From Rhynchopus sp. YZ270_cl-10 (Eukaryota; Euglenozoa; Diplonemea; Diplonemida; Diplonemidae): 64,000 nucleotides of DNA. The notes beneath the pieces were generated by a model. The model made no database searches. It was not told the DNA's origin and was given only the letters and a program-made list of their open reading frames with translations. Made by a program: the position numbers and the translations under genes. The DNA lies in NCBI GenBank assembly GCA_964035575.1, contig OZ037888.1, forward strand, positions 868,001 through 932,000, given 5' to 3'. Positions within the stretch are counted from its first letter, which is position 1, and the number at the start of each line of letters is the position of its first letter. This document shows, one piece after another, positions 51,711-62,400 of this stretch.

Positions 51711-52445
51711 ATGGTCAACGTGTCCCGCCGTCCTTGGAAGGAGACGAAAGAGAACAAACCCATCAGCCGTCTCAATGCAACCAAAGAAGCGAAAACCTCA
51801 TACGCAATTCGCCGCGAAAAACAGCTTAAAATTGACGCCGTGAAAAAGCTGTCGAAGGAACTTAAAGTGGACGCTGACGCGCGCAAGGAACAGCAGCGCA
51901 AACAGGCGGAGGCTGTGAAGAAGCAGAAGGAAGAGAACCTGGTCAAATCCATGACAGTTCAGGTTGTGAAAAATACGAGAAAGGTATGCGTTCTCTTTGG
52001 AAAGCACACAAAAAAAAACGAGGTCAAGAATTTCCATATTATCTTCTAATCCACTTTGAAAACCCATCAGCCTGACGGACTTTTGTGTCTACATACAGCC
52101 CCCGTTTACCTAAAAAACTTGGCTCGAAGTTGTATTCTCGAATTCTTGTCTATACCAAGATAAAATTTTTGTGTACAGAACCCATCCTCAGACAGATTGT
52201 TGATGCTACGGTACAATGAAAATACTAAATGCAGGACTGACACAATTATAGCAATACTAATAATACACACACACACACACACACTTTGGGGCCATATTCT
52301 GCGCAAGAATTACCCCCTATTCGTTATCAAACACACACACACACACAACCCACAGATCAAGCGCATGGGGAAGAGACAATTGATCAAATCGCGTTTCTAC
52401 TTGAAAACCCACCTTGCCTCCGCATCTGCGACAGCCGACCGTTAA
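51711..52445 (+). CDS. Cgr1-family ribosome-biogenesis protein
   Basis: Two exons (51711-51983, 52356-52445) give 120 residues. Composition is strongly basic with a long Lys/Glu/Gln helix. The Cgr1/CCDC86 signature is at the splice junction: MTVQVVKNTRK in exon 1 joins IKRMGKRQLIKSRF in exon 2, matching the family's QVIxNxxKIKRMKKKQLR. RRPWKETKENKPISR near the N-terminus also fits. Cgr1 acts in the nucleolus in 27S pre-rRNA processing for the 60S subunit. Length is close to that of yeast Cgr1 (120). The 372-nt intron has donor GTATGC and ends in the family F cassette shared with the GCP2 upstream region. Confidence 0.85.
52264..52355 (+). repeat. Family F acceptor cassette forming the Cgr1 intron 3' end
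   Basis: TTTGGGGCCATATTCTGCGC, AAGAATTACCCCCTATTCGT, TATCAAACACACACACACAC and CCCACAG directly at exon 2. It matches 25120-25196. Confidence 0.85.
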
Positions 52446-53401
52446 TAATGCTGGCTTTTTTTTTGGGGGTTTTTGTGAGGGAGTTTGGGAGGGGGGCCTT
52501 TTTCGAAATCAGAAAAGGGACATTAAAAATTGTGTTTCCCTTTTTTTTGGTACCACCTATAACTGCAGTGGGTGGAAATAACCTCGGGTGGCATCGTTGG
52601 CAATCATTTAGCTGGATTGTTTCAGAACCATACAGCGATTTTCAACACAATCACAGAACCCCCATCTCGGTGGGAGACTGTGAATACTGCAGCAAAATCA
52701 CCCCTCCCAAAACAAAACAAAAGTTAGTAGACAGCTACACTATTCCAATAAAATTTATTTCTTTTACTTTTTTTTTTTTTTTTTCTTTTTTCTTTTTCAT
52801 CAATAGGTCGGGAGGGACCCAGGTGGTGTGATATCAGTCAGTACTCTAGCCAAAAAAAAATTTTTTTTTTGAGATCCCAAACTTGGTTTTTCATAATCAG
52901 GGATCACTTTTTTTGGGGGGCATTTCCCTCTATCCTTTTCCTTTTTTTTCAATTTTTGTTTTTTTTTTTCTTTTTTTTTTTTGCTGTTTCCGTCTTCCGT
53001 TCTTTTTGTGTCCTTTTTTTTTTTATTGCGTTTCTTTGTCCCCAAAACCGACAAACGGCTAGGATCGCGAAGCAGCAAAGTAGAAACATTCTCTTCCACC
53101 CCATTACCTTCTTCCATTTGAAAACCCCCACCACCACCCCCCATTCTCTCCCTTGGGGTGACAAATACGTGACTCTACCTCCTCCCACATATCGCGTATC
53201 GATACGATAAAACGTAAAAGATATGAAAAGTTGGTGCAGAAATCCAATAAAAACGCAGTACGCGACAATTTACGCAAGAAGTACGCAATTAAATATGGGG
53301 TTTTTCAGGAGCACCAAGAATACGTATTTTTGTCACCCCCTCCCAGCCCTCCCCTCTCCACTTTTCACTACCAAATTCTCAAACCAGGTGCGACAGCTGC
53401 A
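52446..53401. other. Intergenic region upstream of the EGF-repeat gene
   Basis: T-rich and A-rich runs, with no coding signal. GCTACACTATTCCAATAAAATTTATTTC plus T-run (52733-52790) is an acceptor-cassette-like 3' end related to family H. AAACCAG at 53381-53388 lies 13 nt before the ATG. Confidence 0.5.
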
Positions 53402-56400
53402 ATGTGGGTCTACGTGGTAGGCGCAACATTGCTCATTGCTGGCGTTACGGCACAAGATGAATGTGTTGTGAACAGCGTAACCTGCCAGGCAGGGGGGCAG
53501 ACGTGCGTCGACCCCGATCTGGCCAAAGCAGGGGACTGGATATGTCGCTGTGTGTTGCCTTTGGTGGGGGAGGGGACGGCAGCGGTGGCTGTGTGCACCT
53601 ACGATGAATGCTGGGAAAATGAAGCCACCTGCTCCGCTGTGGGGCAGGTGTGTGCCGACGCTAACGACGCAGAGACGTCGCTCAACGACTGGAAGTGCCA
53701 CTGCCCTCCTCCCCTCACAGATTCCGCCCTCCTCGGCCCCGCCACCTGCGCCTTCGAAGGGGAGTGTGCCACACAGCATGCCGTCTGCACAGCTGCCGGA
53801 CAGACCTGCCACGATGCCGATACAACCACACCCGACACGTGGCAGTGCTTCTGTGTCTCCCCCACCGCAGGCACCCTCGGCAACCAGGCCCCCGCTACCT
53901 GCACGCTCGACGAATGCATCGCAGTGTGTCCAACCTGCGCAACACCGACGGTCAAATCCTTGCACACCTGTACTGCGGCGCAGCAGGATTGTCTCGACCC
54001 GAATAAGTCTCCGGAGAGCCTTGCAGACTGGGAGTGCAGCTGCCGTGCACCTGCGGTGGGTATGAAGGTAAACGGCGCGGCAACGTGTGGTGTCGATGAA
54101 TGTGCAGATGCAGACATCAAAAGGGTGTGCGAAGACGCAGGTCAGTTCTGTGTGGACGACAACACCGCGACTGGCAGTGTTGACGACTGGGTGTGCAGGT
54201 GCACAGCACCCAGTGTAGGTGCTGCTAACGGGCGTGTTGCCGTGTGCATGTTAGAGGAGTGCCAGGATGAGGCGGTCTTCAAGATATGCAGCGATGCTGG
54301 GCAAGAGTGTGAAGACCTCGACACCACGACTACCGGCAACTGGGAGTGCAAATGCCCAGCACCTGCAACTGGAAGTGCAGTGGCAGGTGTGGCGACATGC
54401 AACTACGACGGTGAGTGTGGGGATGCTGCCATTGCGAAGGTGTGCACTGATGCCAAACAGACGTGTGTGGACACAGACAAGGCAACACCAGACACGTGGA
54501 TGTGCAGCTGTGTTGCACCCTACTCTGGTGCAAACAGTGTCATGGCACCAGCAACGTGCACAATTGACGAGTGTGTGGCAACATGCCCGACCTGTGCACA
54601 GAACACATGCCCTGTTGGCCAGACATGCAAAGACAGCGACACTTCGTCCACCAGCCTGAACGACTGGTCCTGCACATGCGATGTGGGAACAGGGACTGCT
54701 GCTGGTGCTGCGGCTGTGTGTGTTCTGGACGAGTGCATTGTGCAAGGCACCACGTGCACTGCAAGTTCGCAGCTTTGCGTGGATCCCAACACGGCTGTGT
54801 CCTCACAGGGCGACTGGGTGTGCAGATGCCAAGCACCTGCTTCTGGTGAGGCTGTTGCTGGAGCAGCTGCCTGTACGGTGAACGAGTGTGACGCCAACGG
54901 GAAGACGTGCACAGATGCAGGACAGGTCTGCTCGGACCAGAACACTGCCTCTGCAAGCCTGAACGACTGGACATGCAACTGTCCAGCACCTGCAACGGGG
55001 ATGATGTTCACAGGAGTTGCGACATGCACGTACACAAGCGGCTGTGCTGATGCAGCGAAGCTTGCAGTGTGCACTGGAGCAGGTCAGCTGTGCCTGCCTG
55101 GGGATGCAAGCGTTCCAGGTGACTTCGCGTGTTCGTGTCCTGCACCGATGACTGGTGCGAACGGAGTGAATGCAGTGGCAGTGTGCACCATCAACGAGTG
55201 TGACGAGGTGTGTGCAACCTGTGCACGCACAAGTCTTGCAGTGTCGAACACGTGCACATCTGCTGCACAGACCTGCACAGACCCTGATGTTGGCGTGCTC
55301 AGTGACTGGTTCTGTTCGTGTGCAGCACCCTCCACCACAACTGCAGTGGGTGCTGCTGTGGTGAAGTGTGCATTGGATGAGTGTGTGACCCCATCTCAGA
55401 ACGCTGGTGCACAAACATGTGAGCATTTCAAACGCTATACCACTCAAGGATGTGAATGCGCATGTGGATGGCAACTTCAAATATCTGGCGATGGTCCGGG
55501 AGTGCAGGACCCTTGCAACACAGCTTGCTGCAATCCTAACCAAGCAAGCGGGGGTGCTTGGTGCGTCGTTGCAGACACAGATTTCAATCGCATGAGCGCC
55601 ACGTGTGCTGCGCTCGTCCTTCAACAACGGACGTGTACTTCGCCTGATGCACGCCCTCCTGCAGGATCCGTCGCCCCTCTCTACACTGATCAGTGTGCTG
55701 CAGCCGGGCAGCAGTGTGTGGATGTGGACACTTCTTCTGCTGTGCAGGGTGACTGGGAGTGCAGGTGTGTTGGTTCAGCTGGAACCAGCACACACGGTCC
55801 TGCTGTTTGTGGTATGTGTTTTTTAATTCATCTATTACAATGATACCCAACATCTTGGCACTGTAAAAATAAGCTGTACCCGATAGTCGGGTGCGCAACT
55901 AATAAACTAATTATATCTCCACACACTGCTGTGCAAGACCAGGGCATCGATGCAACGACTTGGTCATTCGCTACGTCGCGCCATACCTGGTGATACGCAA
56001 CTGGTGCTCAGTTCAAATTCGGGAACTGGTAGAGCAGTTACACTTCAGGAAAGAAACAATAATTTGACAAACTTTGCATTGTCTTTGTCGAAAATTACTC
56101 ACAACGAGGCTGCAGTGGAACGGTTACTATAACGTTGGTACCATACTCACTAAACAAAGGCGTCTCAGGAAACAGCTTTGGTGTCTGTACACGAGCGTCA
56201 CCACCTTGCATGCGAAAACAATGGTTGAGAACACGAGACGGATCATCCGTGTGCCGTATCCCATCCTCAAGATTACTCCCTTGCACGGCTGTCCTGCTTT
56301 GGCATTCACTGTTTGTCACTGATCACAGCTTAGTTTACCATTCATGCCATATATTACGTTTGATATTCAATGTTAACCACCACTCACAGTATTGGACGAA

Positions 56401-59400
56401 TGCGAATCCGTGAACGTGTGCGACAACGTTGGGCAAGAATGTGTGGATGTGGACACTTCCCCAACATCTGCGAATGACTGGGAATGCCGTTGCCTGACGG
56501 GCACTGGCACTGCTGTGGGTGCTGCCGCCACTTGTGGTATGTTTGGTGTTCCCCATTTATACTTTCTCACTTTCATTCTTCACAGTCTTTGACCCCAACG
56601 ACGAGTGCGCTGTTGCTGCGAACGCAAAGGTGTGCAGCGATGTGGGTCAGTACTGCTTTGACGTCAGCACATCAACAGATGACGATTGGGAGTGCCGTTG
56701 CCAAGATCCGTACGTGCAGCAGGCAGCTGGTGTGACGAAGCCAGCAACATGCACCCTTGACGAGTGCACAGCTGTGTGTGCGACGTGTGCACGCACTGCC
56801 ACTGTGTATGCCTGCGAAGGACAAACCTGTCTTGACGCATCGTTGCAGACTTTGAGTGACTGGTCGTGCACCTGTGTTGCACCTGCTGTGGGCACAGGCG
56901 CAACACAGCGTGCGGTGTGTGTGCTGGACGAGTGTGCGGATGTCAACAACAAGGATGTGTGTGTTGCAGCCCAGCAGGAATGTGTGGACGAGAAGCAGGA
57001 CGAGGCGAACGTGAACGACTGGGCGTGCAGGTGTGTGTCTCCGAGTGTGGGTGCTGCTGTTGGGAAGGCTGCTGTCTGCACAACAGACGAGTGTCTCGAT
57101 GCGTCGAACCTGAAGACTTGCAGTGATGCAGGACAACAGTGTCAGGATGTGGACATGACGAAGGCAGGGAACTGGGAGTGCAAATGCCCAGCACCTGCAA
57201 CTGGAAGTGCAGTGGCGGGTGCGGCCATGTGCAACTACGACGGTGAGTGTGGGGATGCTGCCATTGCGAAGGTGTGCACTGATGCCAAGCAGACGTGTGT
57301 GGACACAGACAAGGCAACACCAGACACGTGGATGTGCAGCTGTGTTGCACCCTACTCTGGTGCAAACAGTGTCATGGCACCAGCAACGTGCACAATTGAC
57401 GAGTGTGTGGCAACATGCCCGACCTGTGCACAGAACACATGCCCTGTTGGCCAGACATGCAAAGACAGCGACACTTCGTCCACCAGCCTGAACGACTGGT
57501 CCTGCACATGCGATGTGGGAACAGGGACTGCTGCTGGTGCTGCGGCTGTGTGTGTTCTGGACGAGTGCATTGTGCAAGGCACCACGTGCACTGCAAGTTC
57601 GCAGCTTTGCGTGGATCCCAACACGGCTGTGTCCTCACAGGGCGACTGGGTGTGCAGATGCCAAGCACCTGCTTCTGGTGAGGCTGTTGCTGGAGCAGCT
57701 GCCTGTATGGTGAACGAGTGTGATGCCAACGGGAAGACGTGCACAGACGCAGGACAGGTCTGCTCGGACCAGAACACTGCCTCTGCAAGCCTGAACGACT
57801 GGACATGCAACTGCCCAGCACCTGCAACGGGGATGATGTTCACAGGAGTTGCGACATGCACGTACACAAGCGGCTGTGCTGATGCAGCGAAGCTTGCAGT
57901 GTGCACTGGAGCAGGTCAGCTGTGCCTGCCTGGGGATGCAAGCGTTCCAGGTGACTTCGCGTGTTCGTGTCCTGCACCGATGACTGGTGCGAACGGAGTG
58001 AATGCAGTGGCAGTGTGCACCATCAACGAGTGTGACGAGGTGTGTGCAACCTGTGCACGCACCAGCCTTGCAGTGTCGAACACGTGCACATCTGCTGCAC
58101 AGACCTGCACAGACCCTGATGTTGGCGTGCTCAGTGACTGGTTCTGTTCATGTGCAGCGCCCTCCACCACAACTGCAGTGGGTGCTGCTGTGGTGAAGTG
58201 TCTGCTGGACGAGTGTGCCGATACACAGATCTCGGGTTCTCCGAACGTGTGTGCTGCAGCCGGGCAGCAGTGTGTGGATGTGGACACTTCTTCTGCTGTG
58301 CAGGGTGACTGGGAGTGCAGGTGTGTTGGTTCATCTGGAACCAGCACACGTGCTCCTGCTGTTTGTGGTATGTGTTTTTTTGATAAATACGTAACTCAAC
58401 TTCATTCATATTTTTCGGTCCTGGGCTGGATCTTAAATTGCATCCGGGGGTCTGTTCCTCCAGAATCTCTATGAAGGTGTTCACCGCTGGAACTGACGTC
58501 TCCTACCTGAGAGATTACAAAACTGGAGGCGAGGAGGGGTATGCGGGGCGTTTTGCCTTCAGGGTCATTTTTGTTTTTCAGCAACCCTGCCTCTTCTTTA
58601 AACTACTAGTGCATAGCCTTTGTCTTTCTTTTTGGCTATACGGGACTCTCCCCCTTGTTCTCAGGGTGCTGAATGTCCCTGCCCCCTCCCTATCGAAAGT
58701 TAAACCCTGGCAGGGTATATTGATGCTGGGCCGTGTCTTCCCCATGCTATGATGGGTGTTCGCACCCGGAGCATGAAACAGAGACAAACGGTCAGGACAG
58801 GCCTTCGGTTCTGCTACACCTCTAGCTTACGGTGTGCTGCCTGTAAGGACGTCCATGTAAATCCCTAAGACAAAGGGTGAGGCCTAACTGTCGGAACAGA
58901 CATGGGAGGCCAAGAGAGAGGCGTTGTGACTCTACCCGCCCTCCCCATTTTGTGTTTTTGGGTTTCTGCTCTCTTGTCACTACTATCGTTTACTATAACG
59001 TTGGTGCCATACTAAACAAAGGAGTCTCGGGAAACAGGTTTGGTGTCTGTACACGAGCGTCACCACCTTGCATGCGAAAACAATGGTGGAGAACACAAGA
59101 CGGATCATCCGTGTGCCGTATATCCCATCCTCAAGATTACTTACTTGCATGGCTGTCCTGCTTTGGCATTCACTCTTTGTCACTGATCACAGCTTAGTTT
59201 GGCCTTTATGAGCCATATATGAATTTGATATTCAATGTTAACCACCACTCACAGTATTGGACGAATGCGAATCCGTGAACGTGTGCGCCAACGTTGGGCA
59301 AGAATGTGTGGATGTGGACACGTCTGCAGCATCTGCGAATGACTGGGAATGCCGTTGCCTGACGGGCACTGGCACTGCTGTGGGTGCTGCCGCCACTTGT

Positions 59401-62400
59401 GGTATGTTGTTTTGCTGACGTTCCCGATTTATGCTTTCTCACTTTCATTATTCACAGTGTTTGACCCCAACGACGAGTGCGGTGTTGCTGCGAACGCAAA
59501 GGTGTGCAGCGATGTGGGTCAGTACTGCTTCGACGTCAGCACATCAACAGATGACGATTGGGAGTGCCGTTGCCAGGATCCGTACGTGCAGCAGGCAGCT
59601 GGTGTGACGAAGCCAGCAACATGCACCCTTGACGAGTGCACTGCCGTGTGTCCGACGTGTGCACGCACTGCCACTGTGTATGCCTGCGAAGGACAGACCT
59701 GTCTTGACGCATCGTTGCAGACTTTGAGTGACTGGTCGTGCACCTGTGTTGCACCTGCTGTGGGCACAGGCGCAACACAGCGTGCGGTGTGTGTGCTGGA
59801 TGAGTGTGCGGATGTCAACAACAAGGATGTGTGTGTTGCAGCCCAGCAGGAATGTGTGGATGAGAAGCAGGACGAGGCGAACGTGAACGACTGGGCGTGC
59901 AGGTGTGTGTCTCCGAGTGTGGGTGCTGCTGTTGGGAAGGCTGCTGTCTGCACAACAGACGAGTGTCTCGATGCAGCGAACCTGAAGACTTGCAGTGATG
60001 CAGGACAGCAGTGTCAGGATGTGGACATGACGAAGGCAGGGAACTGGGAATGCAAATGCCCAGCACCTGCAACTGGAAGTGCAGTGGCGGGTGTGGCGAC
60101 ATGCAACTACGACGGTGAGTGTGGGGATGCTGCCATTGCGAAGGTGTGCACTGATGCCAAACAGACGTGTGTGGACACAGACAAGGCAACACCAGACACG
60201 TGGATGTGCAGCTGTGTTGCACCCTACTCTGGTGCAAACAGTGTCATGGCACCAGCAACGTGCACAATTGACGAGTGTGTGGCAACATGCCCGACCTGTG
60301 CACAGAACACATGCCCTGTTGGCCAGACATGCAAAGACAGCGACACCTCGTCCACCAGCCTGAACGACTGGTCCTGCACATGCGATGTGGGAACAGGGAC
60401 TGCTGCTGGTGCTGCGGCTGTGTGTGTTCTGGACGAGTGCATTGTGCAAGGCACCACGTGCACTGCAAGTTCGCAGCTTTGCGTGGATCCCAACACAGCT
60501 GTGTCCTCACAGGGCGACTGGGTGTGCAGATGCCAAGCACCTGCTTCTGGTGAGGCTGTTGCTGGAGCAGCTGCCTGTACGGTGAACGAGTGTGATGCCA
60601 ACGGGAAGACGTGCACAGACGCAGGACAGGTCTGCTCGGACCAGAACACTGCCTCTGCAAGCCTGAACGACTGGACATGCAACTGCCCAGCACCTGCAAC
60701 GGGGATGATGTTCACAGGAGTTGCGACATGCACGTACACAAGCGGTTGTGCTGATGCAGCGAAGCTTGCAGTGTGCACTGGAGCAGGTCAGCTGTGTCTG
60801 CCTGGGGATGCAAGCGTTCCAGGTGACTTCGCGTGTTCGTGTCCTGCACCGATGACTGGTGCGAACGGAGTGAACGCAGTGGCAGTGTGCACCATCAACG
60901 AGTGTGACGAGGTGTGTGCAACCTGTGCACGCACAAGCCTTGCAGTGTCGAACACGTGCACATCTGCTGCACAGACCTGCACAGACCCTGATGTTGGCGT
61001 GCTCAGTGACTGGTTCTGTTCGTGTGCAGCACCCTCCACCACAACTGCAGTGGGTGTTGCTGTGGCGAAGTGTCTGCTGGACGAGTGTGCCGATACACAG
61101 ATCTCGGGTTCTCCGAACGTGTGTGCTGCAGCCGGGCAACAGTGTGTGGATGTGGACACTTCTTCTGCTGTGCAGGGTGACTGGGAGTGCAGGTGTGTTG
61201 GTTCATCTGGAACCAGCACACGTGGTCCTGCTGTTTGTGGTATGTGTTCTTAGGATTTGGTTTTTTTTGCCTCCTCTCCTAACCACCCAAGCATTGGATG
61301 TTGTAAAGGAAATGGAACCTTCACCCTCTCTGGGTGAATTTATTGAGGAGGCAGAACGTTTTTGCTTTTCCCCGAGGGAGAGATTTGACTCGCCCCTTCC
61401 CTGCAGAAATAGCAACTCTCATTAAAAACTGGCGACTTAATGTTGCCTACCCACCAAGAAACATATTTTTTTTGCGTACTGCGACGAGGAGATATGTAAA
61501 CCCCATCTCTCCTATTCCCTGCAACGGTCCAATACCCCAGAGCTCATCCCCTAATGGCCCTCCCGCCGTGACCTACAAGAAAAACGCTGTCCGACACCCC
61601 CTTCCTCTTCGCACTCTTAGCTTCCCGCTTTCCACCGGGTTTTAGACCTGGCTGGGCAGCGGGCTTGGCAGCGGGCTTCGCAGCAGCTTTGACAGCCGTC
61701 TTGGCCCTTCTCCGCCTGTTGGCTTCTTGAGTCTGCTCCTCTCGCTCGCGCTAGCGGTAGGCAACGACTCGTGAAGCCTCTACACTGTTCACCTGGCTTG
61801 CCAGGTTTTGCAGTTCGACACTGTGCTGACGACGATGGTACTCAAGGAGGAGGTGGTGGTTTGTCCTGGCTACCTGTTGTGCCTCTTTGTGGGCTGTGTC
61901 TGTGCATATCACCGTGTGTTCGAGGTAGTAGGCAGTTGCCAAGGCTGCATGCGCTTCGGTCTTTGGCGAGCGTTGGTGCTTCTGCGCGGCTTTTGAGCGC
62001 CTCCCCTCGACTGTGTGGTCTGAGTCGCGTAGAATACTGCGTACTAGGGCAGAGTCAGTGTTTGGGAGCCCTGCACTGCCCTGTGCTTGTGGGTGTCTTT
62101 CGTGGCTCCCTCTCAAGCATGGCTGTTCGAGTGAGTAAACAAATTACGCACAAAAAGTGACTTGGAGTCGCGATGTACTGTTGGGAAAATGGTGTCGCAA
62201 CACACAAAGCATAGGTGCTGTCTCACTGGCGATCGGGAATAAACACTCCCCCAGTGGTCTCCCAAAGGTTCGCGTGTCTCCAGATCTTCCCAACAATCGT
62301 AGACGAACTGGAGAATGTAGATTGTCTGCTTGTGATTACCTTTCCATTGATTACAGATTCAAATTTCTACTTTATTTTATTCCCATAATAAGCCCCCTCA

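Noticed and set aside
52262-52350. CA microsatellite mistaken for a short-spacer repeat array
   Set aside because: Simple dinucleotide repeats inside an intron; no CRISPR-like structure, and this is eukaryotic DNA.
55995-56045. Possible permuted tRNA in EGF intron 1 (TTCAAAT loop followed by GGTAGAGC)
   Set aside because: The T-arm stem has mismatches, and no anticodon arm or acceptor stem is visible.
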